Assembly: GCF_002954585.1 (NCBI RefSeq)
Contig: NZ_MSCI01000001.1
Location: 310,001-374,000 of the forward strand
Source: Vibrio chagasii
GTDB taxonomy: Bacteria > Pseudomonadota > Gammaproteobacteria > Enterobacterales > Vibrionaceae
DNA: 64,000 nucleotides
Direction of reading: 5' to 3'
Shown here: positions 34,024-44,114 of the stretch, piece after piece
Position numbering within the stretch: position 1 is the stretch's first letter
How the letters are laid out: each line of letters begins with the position of its first letter
The notes under the pieces: generated by a model
Database searches by the model: none
Seen by the model: the letters and a program-made list of their open reading frames with translations, nothing else
Told to the model about the DNA's origin: nothing
Translations under genes and position numbers: made by a program

Positions 34024-35583
34024 TTAGGTTGGTGAGATGTGATACTCATGAGTCGCAGTGATGTGCTGTTGCTGTCTGAGCAGGCTGATGGTTAGGTTGA
34101 TTGGCATCGGCTTATAGAAATAGAAACCTTGGATATAGTCGACACCTAACTTAGACAAGACTTTCACTTGCGATTCATACTCTACGCCCTCGACGATAAC
34201 CTGCATGCCTAAAGTGCGGGACAGTTGCAGCATGGACTCTAGCAAAGGTACACCAAAGCTGGATTCGTCTGAAATGTTCTGCACGAATACGCGATCAATC
34301 TTTAGGATGCTGAACGGAAATTGTCTTACGAAATCTAACCCTGAGTAGCCAGTACCAAAATCATCAATCGCGACTTTTACGCCCATGTTCGCCAGCTTGG
34401 TGAGGTTCTCTTTTATCTTGGCCATATCCGCGTCTGAGCATTCGCCATCTTCGGTTACTTCAAACACCACCTGCTTTAGAATCTCTGGGTTTCTTTTGAA
34501 GATGCCTGATACTTTGTAGGCGAAGTTACTGTTAGACACGACGTTTCGGCTGATGTTGACGCTGATGTATTTGTCTTCGAAAAGGTCTTGATTGCCTTTG
34601 ATGGTTTTCAATACTTCGCGTAACACAAAGTATGTCAGCTCTTCTATCAAACCTAAGCTTTCTGCTAGTGGAATGAAAATAGCGGGTGAGACGTTGCCTT
34701 CAATCGGGTGGTTCCACCTTAACAGTGACTCACAGCCCACGATTTGGGTGGTTTTCTGGTCAACAATAGGTTGCATGTGAACTTGCAGGTGTTTGTTTTT
34801 CAGAGCGCTAGAGAGGGAATATTCTAAACTGCGTTGGCTCTGTTTCTTATGTTTAGCGGACAACAGTATAATGGTGGTGATTCCCGCCATAAGAAACCCA
34901 AACCAAGAGAAGCTCATTAAGAAGTTGATGTAGTACTGGTGCCCGATGTAGGAGGTTATAGCCAGAGGGTAGGCCTCTGATTGTATGCGAACCTCTGAAA
35001 AGTACACTCCGGGATCGGTTGGGTGAATATCTCTTTTTATCACTTCTACTTTTGAGTTGATTCCATGGCTGCTCAGGTTTGACTCCACAAGGTCGTAGAT
35101 GAAGTGTGGCGGTATCATCAGGCTTACTCCCGCCTGCTCTTTGTCCGAGAAAATCAGCATGATGGACTGCACCTTGGTAATTGCAGCGTTGGAGTACGAT
35201 AAGGTGGTTAAGTTTGGATCGTCATTGAGCCTTTCTCGGATGCTGCTATAGAGGCGAAATGACACCTCGCCATCGGTGGTAGAGCAGTAAAAACGGTTAT
35301 GTTTATTGAATACAGCGGCTTCTTTCACCCAATCGGCATTGAATACATTCTGACGAAGCTCGGTCACGATAGCATCACAAGACAGGTCGGGTGTTATCTC
35401 TGCGAGAAAGCTACCAAATCGAGCTTGGATCTCTTGAAGCCTGATTTCCACTAACTGTGAAGACTCTTCGGTTAGCGTATGATAGTGAGACGGTGTAAAA
35501 GGGATGAGCAATGCCATCGACAAAACGAAAGAGATGGCAAAGTAGAATGTGGTTTTGGCAAAATGTTGGTACTTGATATCCAT
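34024..35583 (-). CDS. EAL domain c-di-GMP phosphodiesterase with CSS-motif sensor
   Basis: A 519-residue membrane protein. Two membrane helices (TTFYFAISFVLSMALLIPF near residue 15; FSWFGFLMAGITTIILL near 235) flank a periplasmic CSS-motif-type sensor with Cys residues (DLSCDAIVTEL, FYCSTTDGE). The cytoplasmic part is an EAL domain: ESLLRWNHP (EAL position), ISVNISRNVV, DDFGTGYSGLDF, LKIDRVFV and IVEGVE, all intact, so it is probably catalytically active. CSS-motif EAL proteins respond to periplasmic redox/DsbA. Monocistronic. Confidence 0.93.
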   Translation of the reverse strand: MDIKYQHFAKTTFYFAISFVLSMALLIPFTPSHYHTLTEESSQLVEIRLQEIQARFGSFLAEITPDLSCDAIVTELRQNVFNADWVKEAAVFNKHNRFYCSTTDGEVSFRLYSSIRERLNDDPNLTTLSYSNAAITKVQSIMLIFSDKEQAGVSLMIPPHFIYDLVESNLSSHGINSKVEVIKRDIHPTDPGVYFSEVRIQSEAYPLAITSYIGHQYYINFLMSFSWFGFLMAGITTIILLSAKHKKQSQRSLEYSLSSALKNKHLQVHMQPIVDQKTTQIVGCESLLRWNHPIEGNVSPAIFIPLAESLGLIEELTYFVLREVLKTIKGNQDLFEDKYISVNISRNVVSNSNFAYKVSGIFKRNPEILKQVVFEVTEDGECSDADMAKIKENLTKLANMGVKVAIDDFGTGYSGLDFVRQFPFSILKIDRVFVQNISDESSFGVPLLESMLQLSRTLGMQVIVEGVEYESQVKVLSKLGVDYIQGFYFYKPMPINLTISLLRQQQHITATHEYHISPT

Positions 35584-35876
35584 AATTGGAGAAGCGTTAC
35601 CGAGTGTATGAGCATTCGATTTAATTTATAAATTTAACGATTGGTTATCAAGAGAAATAATAATTATTGTGAATGTACGCATGTGTTGTGGATTGAAATC
35701 GCATGTTTTATAGTCTTACTTTAAAAATCATAGTGTTAGAAATACTTTCAAGGTTAAGTGTGTCGTTTGTTGCTCAGTACTTTTCAGGTTTTTATGAACC
35801 GAAGTCTTTCGGGCTTGTAGTATGAAATTGAGAGCTATAGCTTTTGAAATAACGCAATTGGGTGGGTTTGAGCGTA

Positions 35877-36539
35877 ATGATAAAAAAAATGATTTGGATG
35901 TTGGTACGTGTGTTCATTGCCTATTTGATGATCGCCCCTACCTACGCGATCTTTATCTTGTCTAATACCGCAACGCCTCGTCTTTTTGATACTGATCCAG
36001 AAGTGTTAGTTTGGCTCTCGTGCTTTCTTCTTGTGATTGGCTATGTACTTATTAGGTTTTCTAGAACCAAGTATATGGGAAAGTTATTATCGCTTGCTGT
36101 ATTGGGAGCGGTAGTTTTAACCATGTACGTCGATGTACGATATCGGATTTTTGAAGTCAGTGTTAATGCGTGGAGCTTATTTTTAGCTGTTCTGTATCTG
36201 ATTATGCTTTTGTATTTCATTTTTCCAGTTAGGCAATTTAAGCCGCTACTGAGTTTGGCGCCTGTCGCTAGTGTGTCTTGGTTTTTAGTTTGGGCTCTAG
36301 TGATGCCAATAAGTTTAACTTATGAGTTGATCAGCAGTAAAACAACCATTTCTATGGAGAATTATCAGAAGGTAGTCGACTTGCTACCAGAGGTTTACCT
36401 ACATGGTTTCCAGTCAGGTTTGTTTGCCATGTCTCTTGTTATTTGGTTGTATACTTTTGTGGTCTTTGGGCATAACCCTAAACGTAGTTATCAACAATTG
36501 GTGACCCATGCTATTAGGATTCGCAACGCTTGGCATTAA
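35877..36539 (+). CDS. multi-pass membrane protein, hypothetical
   Basis: A 220-residue protein with about six membrane helices spaced through its length (for example VFIAYLMIAPTYAIFIL, LVWLSCFLLVIGYVLI, SLFLAVLYLIMLLYFIF, SWFLVWALVMPISL). The ATG at 35877 opens with MIKKMIWML, a typical membrane-insertion start. No family recognised. It is 40 bp before the LprI-like gene and may be co-transcribed. Confidence 0.7.
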   Translation: MIKKMIWMLVRVFIAYLMIAPTYAIFILSNTATPRLFDTDPEVLVWLSCFLLVIGYVLIRFSRTKYMGKLLSLAVLGAVVLTMYVDVRYRIFEVSVNAWSLFLAVLYLIMLLYFIFPVRQFKPLLSLAPVASVSWFLVWALVMPISLTYELISSKTTISMENYQKVVDLLPEVYLHGFQSGLFAMSLVIWLYTFVVFGHNPKRSYQQLVTHAIRIRNAWH

Positions 36540-36579
36540 GAGGCCGTATACATGTGCTTTGGAACTAGGGAGAGCAATA

Positions 36580-37002
36580 ATGAAAAAGGTTTTATCGATC
36601 GTATTATTAGCGTGTGTACCTTGGGTGGCATCTGCTTCTGACGGTGTAGTTGATTGCGACAATGCGATGAACACGCTAGAGATAAACCACTGTGCAGCAC
36701 TTGAGCTTGAAGCTGCACAGGTAGAACTTGATAATTACTTGGCAGCCAGCTTTGAACACAATGCTGAGGATGTAGAGTTGGTGGGTGCCATTAAAGGCGC
36801 TCAGGAGAGCTGGCAAGCTTATATGACAGCACATTGTGACTCTGTGTATACCCAATGGCGCGACGGTTCTATTCGTGGGCTGATGGCGCTTTCTTGTAAG
36901 ACCAAGCTAACCAAGCAACGCACACATGAGGTGTGGAAAAGCTTCTTAACTTACATGGACAGCACGCCGCCTGTGTTACCAGAACCTCAGGTGATGGAAT
37001 AA
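36580..37002 (+). CDS. LprI-like (DUF1311) periplasmic protein
   Basis: A 140-residue protein with a signal peptide (MKKVLSIVLLACVPWVASA). The mature domain has the DUF1311/lysozyme-inhibitor LprI layout: DCDNAMNTLEINHCAALELE, a helix, then AQESWQAYMTAHCDSVY and MALSCKTKLTKQRTHE, with four conserved cysteines. Members of the family inhibit lysozyme or have unknown roles. AGGGAGAGCAATA precedes the start. Confidence 0.85.
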   Translation: MKKVLSIVLLACVPWVASASDGVVDCDNAMNTLEINHCAALELEAAQVELDNYLAASFEHNAEDVELVGAIKGAQESWQAYMTAHCDSVYTQWRDGSIRGLMALSCKTKLTKQRTHEVWKSFLTYMDSTPPVLPEPQVME

Positions 37003-37118
37003 AAAATTGTTAGGTTTTATCTATCAGAAAGGCGGAGGGTACAGTTTGATGGACGACACTTATTCATGGCTAATGAGCTGAAAGCTCAAACTTAAAGCTA
37101 AAGGCTAAAAGCTAAAGC

Positions 37119-37144
37119 AAAAAAGCCAACTGGATAAGCTGGCT
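37119..37144 (-). terminator. terminator of rbsR
   Basis: On the minus strand AGCCAGC-TTATCCA-GTTGGCT (one wobble) is followed by TTTTTTG. It is 28 bp beyond the rbsR stop. Confidence 0.7.
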
Positions 37145-37172
37145 CTTTGTTCTGGAGTAGGGGAGCTGTGGA

Positions 37173-38174
37173 TTAAACTGCTTTTACGCTGCTTCGCTCT
37201 ACTAGAGTCGGCTCTAACTCGACGACCTGTGGGTAGGCGTCTGGTGTTTGTAAGCGACTCAACAGTGTATCAACGGCTGCTTTACCTAAGCGGTGTTTTG
37301 GCTGGTGGACCGTGCTTAACGCCGGTGTCATGTATTTAGACAAGTGGATGTCATCGTAGCCAATGATAGAGAGATCGTTGGGTATTGAGGTGCCATCTTG
37401 CGCAGCTGCGTGAATCACGCCCATTGCCATCATGTCGTTACTTACAAACAGTGCACTCGGCATTTTGCCACGAGATTTTAGTGTCTGGTATGAATCAAAG
37501 CCACCATCACACTCGAAGTTCGATTCGACAATCCAATCAGCGTTGATCTCTAATCCTGCTTCTTCCATCGCTTGTTTGAAGCCTTGGTAACGCGATGATG
37601 CCTGGTTACGATGCAGTGGACCGGTGATGCAGCCAATTTGAGAGTGACCGTTATCAATCAGGTGCTTGGTCGCCATGTAGCCACCTTGATGTGAGTTGTC
37701 CTGAATCTTGTCGCTCGCAAACAGCATTGGGCCCCAATCCATCACTACAACAGGCAGTTCTGGATAACGTTCAAACACGTCGATATGTTCGCCTTCAAGG
37801 GTAGAGCACATTAGCATTAAGCCATCGACACGCTTTTGTAGCAGTGTATCGATAGACGATTTCATACGCTCACTATCGCCTTCGGTGTTACACAAGATAA
37901 GGTTGTAGCCTTTTTCATAACAACGACGTTCAACGCCTTTTACTACTTCGCCAAAGAATGGGTTGGTAGAGGTTGTCACTAGCATGCCAAGGGTTTTGGT
38001 TTGCTTCATCTTCAAACTACGAGCTAATGCAGAAGGCGCATAGTTAAGCTCTCTCGCGGCATTGTTGACACGCTCAGCTATCTCTTCACTGACAAAACGC
38101 GACTTGTTAATCACATGGCTTACCGTAGAGGTAGATACCTTAGCGAGCTTAGCGATGTCTTTCATTGTTGCCAT
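37173..38174 (-). CDS. rbsR: ribose operon repressor, LacI family
   Basis: A 333-residue LacI-type regulator. The DNA-binding headpiece is MATMKDIAKLAKVSTSTVSH and VINKSRFVSEEIAERVNNAA; a periplasmic-binding-like sensor domain follows (TSTNPFFGEVVKGVERRCYE). Located right after rbsK, as in ribose operons, with rbsDACBK just upstream. It should bind the two ATCGAAACGTTTCGAT operators before rbsD and be released by ribose. It has a 130-bp upstream gap of its own. Confidence 0.92.
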   Translation of the reverse strand: MATMKDIAKLAKVSTSTVSHVINKSRFVSEEIAERVNNAARELNYAPSALARSLKMKQTKTLGMLVTTSTNPFFGEVVKGVERRCYEKGYNLILCNTEGDSERMKSSIDTLLQKRVDGLMLMCSTLEGEHIDVFERYPELPVVVMDWGPMLFASDKIQDNSHQGGYMATKHLIDNGHSQIGCITGPLHRNQASSRYQGFKQAMEEAGLEINADWIVESNFECDGGFDSYQTLKSRGKMPSALFVSNDMMAMGVIHAAAQDGTSIPNDLSIIGYDDIHLSKYMTPALSTVHQPKHRLGKAAVDTLLSRLQTPDAYPQVVELEPTLVERSSVKAV

Positions 38175-38304
38175 AAAAAATCCTTGTGGGAGTCACTTAT
38201 CCACGTTGAGCGATATTCTGCCTGAAAACAGGGGCTTATGCTTGTTATTTAGAAGGCTAACATTAGGGTTTAGCTAACGAGTCAGCCTTCTAATAGGCAT
38301 TAAG

Positions 38305-39231
38305 CTAAGCAGACAATTGCTCTGTCAAAAACGCATCGGTTTCGGCGCGGCTTGGAATGGAGGTTTGAGCGCCAAAGCGAGTCACTGAAATTGCCGCCGC
38401 AGCGTGAGCAAATTTAATCGCACGCTCCATTGGCATGTCTTCAAGTAAGCCTGTCACTAATGCACCGTTGAACGTATCACCCGCAGCGGTGGTATCTGTC
38501 GCTTCAACACGGAAGCCTGCGATTAACTCACCTTCACCGTTTCTACTTACCCATACACCTTTAGCGCCAAGCGTGATCATTACTGTCTCGATGCCTTTCG
38601 CATGTAGAGCCAAAGAGGCTTGGTGCGCAGACGCGCTGTCGGTTACGGTCACGCCTGTTAGCACTTCTGCTTCGGTTTCGTTTGGCGTAATCACGTCAAC
38701 ACAAGCAAGTAAGGTATCCGATAATGGACGAGCAGGGGCAGGGTTTAGAATCACGCGAGTGCCGCTCTCTTTAGCGGTTTTCGCTGCGTATTCAATGCCT
38801 TCGATAGGAGTTTCCAATTGAGTTAGAAGAAATTTCGCACCGCGGATCTTCTCTAGTTGTGGTTCGATTTGCTCGCAAGTCAGCTTGTTGTTTGCTTCTG
38901 GAGAAAGGCAAATGCTGTTTTCACCCGCTGATGATACTTGGATCATCGCGATGCCCGTAGGCGTGTTTTCCGCCATGATTACGCCATCGATGTTGATGCC
39001 GTCTTTAGCAAAGTCTTGACGAATGTTAATGCCGAATGGGTCGTCACCGACACAGGCAATAAAGCCGATATCTGCGTTTAATCGCGCTGCAGCGACCGCT
39101 TGGTTTGCGCCTTTACCGCCAGGGATGACCTGATAGTTACCGCCAATCAAGGTTTCACCCGGACGAGGGAACGAAGGAACTTGCAGTACGTGGTCAGCGT
39201 TAACGCTACCTAAAACAATCAGTTGAGTCAT
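38305..39231 (-). CDS. rbsK: ribokinase
   Basis: Phosphorylates ribose to ribose-5-phosphate. 308 residues, the usual size, with PfkB signatures GKGANQAVAAARLNADIGFI near the N-terminus and DTTAAGDTFNGALVTGLLED near residue 250, the latter holding the catalytic aspartate and anion hole. The ATG at 39231 (MTQLIVLGSVNADHV) is preferred; a 17-codon upstream extension is basic and unlike the family. Part of rbsDACBK. Confidence 0.95.
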   Translation of the reverse strand: MTQLIVLGSVNADHVLQVPSFPRPGETLIGGNYQVIPGGKGANQAVAAARLNADIGFIACVGDDPFGINIRQDFAKDGINIDGVIMAENTPTGIAMIQVSSAGENSICLSPEANNKLTCEQIEPQLEKIRGAKFLLTQLETPIEGIEYAAKTAKESGTRVILNPAPARPLSDTLLACVDVITPNETEAEVLTGVTVTDSASAHQASLALHAKGIETVMITLGAKGVWVSRNGEGELIAGFRVEATDTTAAGDTFNGALVTGLLEDMPMERAIKFAHAAAAISVTRFGAQTSIPSRAETDAFLTEQLSA

Positions 39232-39402
39232 GATACGAGCCTTATGATATATCGTATTTGAAAATGCATGGGTCTTTCTCATTGCTAACTATTCGAGTCA
39301 CGTAGAGTCGTTAGTCGCGATAGAGGAATGAGAAACAGCGATGCACTGTCGGTTTTTGCTTTTTGCTTTGAGCCAGTGATTAAATGAGCGATTGAGTAAA
39401 GC

Positions 39403-39432
39403 AAGCAGGGAGATAGGGGACTCCCTGCTTTG
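39403..39432 (-). terminator. hairpin between rbsB and rbsK
   Basis: AAGCAGGGAG and CTCCCTGCTT (39403-39412, 39421-39430) form a perfect 10-bp stem in the 220-bp gap after rbsB. No long U-tract follows, so it more likely stabilises the rbsB message or reduces read-through to rbsK. Confidence 0.5.
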
Positions 39433-39452
39433 TATTACTCGTTTAGCATCGA

Positions 39453-40331
39453 TTATTTAGCGATGATTTTTAGAGGTACTGGTACGTACTCGTCTACTTT
39501 TTCGCCTTTCAATACTTTGTCAGCCATCTCGATACCTAGAGAACCGATTAGGTCTGGTTGTTGTGCAACGGTTGCGCCAAGTAGGCCACGGTTAACAGCA
39601 GCGATGCCGTCGTCTGTGCCGTCGAAGCCAACGATCATTACGTCTTTACCAGATGCTTGAACTGCGCGTAGTGCACCTAGAGCCATTTCATCGTTCTGAG
39701 CGAATACTGCTTCAACGTCTGGGTTAGCTGCAAGTAGGTTTTCCATTACGTTCAGACCTTTAGTACGGTCGAAATCAGCAGGTTGGCTTGCAAGAAGCTC
39801 AAGGCCGCTGCCGTTTACTGCGTTCATGAAGCCTTCACCACGTTCACGAGCTGCAGAAGTACCAGCGATACCTTCAAGTTGGATTACTTTCGCTTTTTCG
39901 CCCACTTTTTCCATGATGAAGTGACCCGCCATTTCACCACCGATTACGTTGTCAGAAGCGATGTGGCTCACTACGTCACCACGGCTTGCACCACGGTCTA
40001 GCGTTAGTACTGGGATGTTAGAGCGGTTAGCCATGCGAATTGCGTTAGACACAGCATCTGAATCTGTTGGGTTGATCAGGATTGCTTTAACACCACGAAT
40101 GGTTAGATCTTCAATGTTCGACAGCTCTTTGCTTGGGTCGTTTTGAGAATCAAGAACGATAAGCTTGTAGCCTAGCTCTTCAGCTTTCGCTTCTGCGCCA
40201 TCTTTCATGGTCACAAAGAATGGGTTGTTCAATGTAGACAGAACGATTGCCATTGTATCTTGCGCCTGTGCAGACACAGATACCGTTGTAGAAAGCAGAG
40301 CAGCAGAAATAAGAGTCGCTAATTTTTTCAT
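39453..40331 (-). CDS. rbsB: D-ribose periplasmic-binding protein
   Basis: Captures ribose in the periplasm for RbsAC and the chemoreceptor. 292 residues with a signal peptide ([21 protein letters not shown], cut before QAQDTMAIV). The sugar-binding core is [23 protein letters not shown], with [20 protein letters not shown] near residue 235. 138 bp separates it from rbsC, and a hairpin follows it. Confidence 0.95.
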   Translation of the reverse strand: MKKLATLISAALLSTTVSVSAQAQDTMAIVLSTLNNPFFVTMKDGAEAKAEELGYKLIVLDSQNDPSKELSNIEDLTIRGVKAILINPTDSDAVSNAIRMANRSNIPVLTLDRGASRGDVVSHIASDNVIGGEMAGHFIMEKVGEKAKVIQLEGIAGTSAARERGEGFMNAVNGSGLELLASQPADFDRTKGLNVMENLLAANPDVEAVFAQNDEMALGALRAVQASGKDVMIVGFDGTDDGIAAVNRGLLGATVAQQPDLIGSLGIEMADKVLKGEKVDEYVPVPLKIIAK

Positions 40332-40469
40332 GGTGTAAGTCCTTTGTGTAGGGTGAGCTAGGAGGTGAGTCCTAGCTCATTGTTACATTATTTATAGATT
40401 TAATGTTTGTTATTTATTGATGCTTTTCTGTTGAAAAAGCAGGGTGTTGCATTGACTCAAACTAGAGTC

Positions 40470-41462
40470 TTATTTGTTTTTGTTGTCGACCAATACTGCC
40501 AGAAGAATAACCACTGCTTTTGCAATCATCTGGTAGTAAGAAGATACGTCTAGTAGGTTTAGGGCGTTGTTAAGGAAGCCGATAATCAGTGCACCAATCA
40601 ATGTACCCATGATGCGACCACGACCGCCAGCTAAGCTTGTACCGCCAAGAACCACGGCTGCGATAGCGTCTAGCTCATAGCCCATACCTGCGGTTGGTTG
40701 AGCCGATGACAAACGAGAAGCCACAATGATGCCCGCTACCGCTGCTAACAGACCACAGATTGCGTAAACGCCGATTTTTACTTTGTCTACGTCGATGCCT
40801 GATAGGCGGGTTGCTGATTCGTTGCCGCCAAGTGCGTAAACGTAACGGCCAAAGCGTGTGTGGTTAAGTAGGTACCAAACGGATGCGAATACTACGACCA
40901 TGATCCAAACTGGAACCGGTACACCCATTGCGTAGCCTGTACCAAACCAAGCGAACGCGTCTGCTGTGTCCGTAAAGCCTGTTGAGATAGGGCGACCATC
41001 GGTGTAAACCATGGTTACACCACGAAGTAGTGTCATGGTTACTAGCGTTGCGATGAAGGCTTGAACCTTGCCTTTAGCGATAATCACACCACTAATAGCA
41101 CCTAATGCTGCACCAGCTACTAGAGCGGTTGGTACTGCAATCATCACAGGGATTTCCATGCCAATCATGCTGGCTGCGAATGCACCACAAAGCGCCAGTA
41201 CAGAACCAACACTCAAGTCGATACCTGCGGTTAAGATAACCAGTGTCATACCCACAGCGATGATTGCGTTAACCGAGGTTTGGCGCAGAATGTTTAAGAT
41301 GTTATCGACAGTAAAGAAGTTCGGGTTTAAGAAAGAAACGATAACAATCAGGAAGATCAAAGCGATTAATGACTTTTGATCAATCAGCCACTCTTTGCTG
41401 ATTAACGGCTTTTTCTTCGGCGCTTCAGTTTCAGTTGTTTTGCTCATGGTTTTGGTACTCAT
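40470..41462 (-). CDS. rbsC: ribose ABC transporter permease
   Basis: 330-residue membrane permease of the BPD_transp_2 family, about eight or more hydrophobic segments. Opens with a soluble tail, then [20 protein letters not shown] and the family motif [20 protein letters not shown]; the cytoplasmic loop ADDLGGTS-type region reads [20 protein letters not shown]. Its start overlaps the rbsA stop by four bases (ATGA), so translation is coupled. Confidence 0.95.
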   Translation of the reverse strand: MSTKTMSKTTETEAPKKKPLISKEWLIDQKSLIALIFLIVIVSFLNPNFFTVDNILNILRQTSVNAIIAVGMTLVILTAGIDLSVGSVLALCGAFAASMIGMEIPVMIAVPTALVAGAALGAISGVIIAKGKVQAFIATLVTMTLLRGVTMVYTDGRPISTGFTDTADAFAWFGTGYAMGVPVPVWIMVVVFASVWYLLNHTRFGRYVYALGGNESATRLSGIDVDKVKIGVYAICGLLAAVAGIIVASRLSSAQPTAGMGYELDAIAAVVLGGTSLAGGRGRIMGTLIGALIIGFLNNALNLLDVSSYYQMIAKAVVILLAVLVDNKNK

Positions 41463-42964
41463 GCTGCGTCCTCGTTAATCTTTTTACCGACCGCACACGC
41501 CAGTAATAATTCTTGGTTTGCTTCTTTAGCGTCAAATTCACCGCTGATGCGGCCTTCATGCATCACCATGATGCGGTCACTCATTCCTAATACTTCTGGC
41601 ATTTCAGAGGACACCAAAATGATGCTCATGCCGTCGGCTTTAAACTTATTAATGAGTTGGTAAATTTCTTTTTTCGCACCGACATCGACACCACGGGTTG
41701 GCTCGTCGAGAATCAATACTTTTGGTTTGGTCATCAAGCCCTTAGCGATAGCGACTTTTTGTTGGTTACCACCAGAAAGGTTGCCAATGATTTGCTCGCG
41801 AGTAGGGGTCTTGATGTTGAATAGCTTGATGAAGTCATCCACCGCGATCACTTCGTCTTTGTGTTGGATTTGACCACTTTTAGTTAGTAGATCCAGTGAA
41901 CAAAGCGACATGTTCTCTTTCACTGAAAGCCCAAGTACTAAGCCGTCACCTTTACGGTCTTCGGAGATGTAAGCGATGCCATTCGCAAGGCCATCTTTAG
42001 GGCTCACAGGGTTGATGGTTTTGTTTTCTAAGTTGATAACGCCGCGCTCACTTGGAAGGGCACCGTAAATCACTTTCATCAACTCAGTACGGCCAGCACC
42101 CATTAGCCCTGATACGCCAAGGATTTCACCGCGTTTTAGGGTAAAGCTAACGTCATGCACACCAGAACCAGTAAGGCCAATCACTTCTAAGCAAGTCTCA
42201 CCATGGCTTGGGGCGATGCGAGGGTATTGTTCGTCGAGCTTACGACCAACCATCATTTCGATAAGGCCATCTTCATCAGTGTCTTTTACTTCACACTGGC
42301 CGATGAATTTACCGTCACGAAGTACGGTGATGTCGTCACAGATCTCGAAGATCTCTTTCAAGCGGTGAGAAATGTAAACAATGCCGCAGCCTTCATCACG
42401 TAGCTCGTTGATTACTTTGAACAGAGACTCGGTTTCAGTATCGGTTAGGGCATCTGTCGGTTCATCCATGATGATGACCTTAGATTCAAATGATAGGGCT
42501 TTCGCAATCTCTACCATTTGTTGCTCGCCTAGGCTCAGTTCGCCAAGTGGTGTTTTTGAGCTGTGTTTTACGTTCAGGCGTTTCAGTAGCTTGTCGGCTT
42601 CTTGGTACATCTCATTCCACAAGATGCGACCCATGGTGCCAGTGATTTCACGACCTAAGAAGATGTTCTCGGCGATGGTCAGCTCTGGGATCAGGTTCAG
42701 TTCTTGGTGAATGATACTGATACCAGCTTGTTGAGAGTCACGAGGCCCTTTGAATGCAGCAGGCTTACCTTGGTAGGCGATCGTACCGCCATCCAATTGA
42801 TAGATACCTGTTAGCACTTTCATGAGGGTTGATTTACCTGCACCGTTTTCGCCCATTAACGCCATCACGCGTCCTGGGTAAACGTTGAGGCTTGCCTTGT
42901 CTAGTGCTTTCACACCAGGGAAGGCCTTCTCAATTGAGCTAAGTTCTAAAATGGCTTGAGTCAT
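41459..42964 (-). CDS. rbsA: ribose ABC transporter ATP-binding protein
   Basis: Energises ribose import. 501 residues, identical in length to typical RbsA, with two ABC domains. First Walker [13 protein letters not shown] and signature [14 protein letters not shown] with EPTDALTD; second domain degenerate at Walker A ([12 protein letters not shown]) but with signature [14 protein letters not shown] and DEPTRGVDV. The ATG at 42964 has AAAGGAACCGAC upstream, so the longer frame to 43021 is not used. Confidence 0.95.
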   Translation of the reverse strand: MTQAILELSSIEKAFPGVKALDKASLNVYPGRVMALMGENGAGKSTLMKVLTGIYQLDGGTIAYQGKPAAFKGPRDSQQAGISIIHQELNLIPELTIAENIFLGREITGTMGRILWNEMYQEADKLLKRLNVKHSSKTPLGELSLGEQQMVEIAKALSFESKVIIMDEPTDALTDTETESLFKVINELRDEGCGIVYISHRLKEIFEICDDITVLRDGKFIGQCEVKDTDEDGLIEMMVGRKLDEQYPRIAPSHGETCLEVIGLTGSGVHDVSFTLKRGEILGVSGLMGAGRTELMKVIYGALPSERGVINLENKTINPVSPKDGLANGIAYISEDRKGDGLVLGLSVKENMSLCSLDLLTKSGQIQHKDEVIAVDDFIKLFNIKTPTREQIIGNLSGGNQQKVAIAKGLMTKPKVLILDEPTRGVDVGAKKEIYQLINKFKADGMSIILVSSEMPEVLGMSDRIMVMHEGRISGEFDAKEANQELLLACAVGKKINEDAA

Positions 42965-43049
42965 GTCGGTTCCTTTACTCGGGGCCAGTTGTATTTGGTT
43001 ATTCTGTCTTTCAGCTATCACGCTGGGCTGTTGTTATGTTTCGCTTGAG

Positions 43050-43469
43050 CTAAAACGTTACGCCAGCTTGGAAAATGACATTCGCGTAAGGCGTGCATTC
43101 ACCGGTGCGAATCACAGCGCGGCTTTCATGAGTGCGCTGTTTAAATTCTTCATGAGTGATGTAAGTAATCGCAATTTCTTTACCACAACGCGCTTCTTCT
43201 GTTTTGATTTGATCAATCAGCGCTGCATGATGTTCTGGGCTTACTTTTGCAAATTCATCTGCGATAACCACACCTTCAATTTGAGATTCATCAAGCATGG
43301 TTTTTACTGTTTGAGCAAAGCTCGGCACACCGTGAGTTAAAGCAAGGTCGATACGAGATACATGATCTGGAATCGGCAGTCCTGCATCACAAATCGTAAT
43401 TTCGTCTGTGTGGCCAAGAGTCGCCACTAAGTAGGAGAGTTCAGAGTTTATTAGAGTACTTTTTTTCAT
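43050..43469 (-). CDS. rbsD: D-ribose pyranase
   Basis: Converts beta-pyranose to furanose forms of ribose before phosphorylation. 139 residues; LVATLGHTDEITICDAGLPI at the N-terminus carries the catalytic histidine, and VIRTGECTPYANVIFQAGV is the conserved end. First gene of rbsDACBK. Confidence 0.95.
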   Translation of the reverse strand: MKKSTLINSELSYLVATLGHTDEITICDAGLPIPDHVSRIDLALTHGVPSFAQTVKTMLDESQIEGVVIADEFAKVSPEHHAALIDQIKTEEARCGKEIAITYITHEEFKQRTHESRAVIRTGECTPYANVIFQAGVTF

Positions 43470-43526
43470 ATCACGACCTATCGAAAAAACACGTTTGATG
43501 GGATGAGAAACAACTCAAGAAAAGCC

Positions 43527-43542
43527 ATCGAAACGTTTCGAT
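43527..43542. promoter_or_regulatory. RbsR operator, proximal
   Basis: Perfect palindrome ATCGAAACGTTTCGAT with the CG centre typical of LacI-family sites. Just upstream on the minus strand is TATTAT, a possible -10, so binding here would block transcription of rbsD. Confidence 0.8.
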
Positions 43543-43591
43543 AGTGATAATAGTGTGTGATTTATCATTTGCACCTTTGACCTTCTTAGAG

Positions 43592-43607
43592 TGTGATAAC
43601 GATCATC
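43592..43607. promoter_or_regulatory. possible CRP site at the rbs promoter
   Basis: TGTGATAACGATCATC matches the left half of TGTGA-N6-TCACA fully and the right half partly, and overlaps the distal operator. Ribose operons are usually catabolite-controlled. Weak evidence. Confidence 0.4.
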
Positions 43608-43620
43608 GAAACGTTTCGAT
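43605..43620. promoter_or_regulatory. RbsR operator, distal
   Basis: A second identical ATCGAAACGTTTCGAT palindrome, centred 78 bp from the first. Two identical sites at this spacing would allow a tetramer or looping, or one may serve a divergent promoter. Confidence 0.75.
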
Positions 43621-43775
43621 GAGGCGTTTTTTGGTGATCTCAATCACCGTGATTGATTGCATAAATTCGGTGGAAGTAGGGGCTAGGTTGGTTTTAGTGA
43701 AGCCCAACCGATGCCAAATCTAGGAATAGGTTTACTCACTGTGTGGCTTTACCGATGGCTCGAATAGGGCAAAGC

Positions 43776-44114
43776 CTAAACGAGTTCACCTTCTTTTATT
43801 GATAGAGCGTAACCAAACTTAGTGACTGTGATAATTTGGATATGAGGCGTTCTTAAGCGAGCGAATACGTTACGCAGGTTATAAATAACGTTGGCTAGGG
43901 CGTGAGGTGATGAGAGCTCTCCGTCCCAACACACATCAATAATATGTTCTTTAGTGATCGGCGTTCCTAGGTTCTCTACTAATAGACAGAGCACAGACAA
44001 TACCTGAGGGCGTAATGCAATACGATTACCTTGTTGGTTGGTAATCGTTCGAGAGTTGGTATCAATGAGTAGGCCGCTGAAGTCTATGGTGTGGTTCATC
44101 GTATTTATGTTCAT
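43776..44114 (-). CDS. ToxR/OmpR-type winged-helix protein without other domains
   Basis: A 112-residue protein that is essentially one trans_reg_C (winged helix) domain, as in ToxR/CadC: LIDTNSRTITNQQGNRIALR, VLSVLCLLVENLGTPITKEHIIDVCW, then ALANVIYNLRNVFARL and ITVTKFGYALSIKE. There is no receiver domain and no membrane helix, unlike ToxR. An alternative start is the ATG six codons in. Divergent from the outer membrane protein gene (390 bp apart), which may be its target. Confidence 0.8.
   Translation of the reverse strand: MNINTMNHTIDFSGLLIDTNSRTITNQQGNRIALRPQVLSVLCLLVENLGTPITKEHIIDVCWDGELSSPHALANVIYNLRNVFARLRTPHIQIITVTKFGYALSIKEGELV

Noticed and set aside
37079..37118. Short AAAGCTAAAGGCTAAA microrepeats after the LprI-like gene
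   Set aside because: Imperfect low-complexity stretch without defined unit or partner; no feature assigned.
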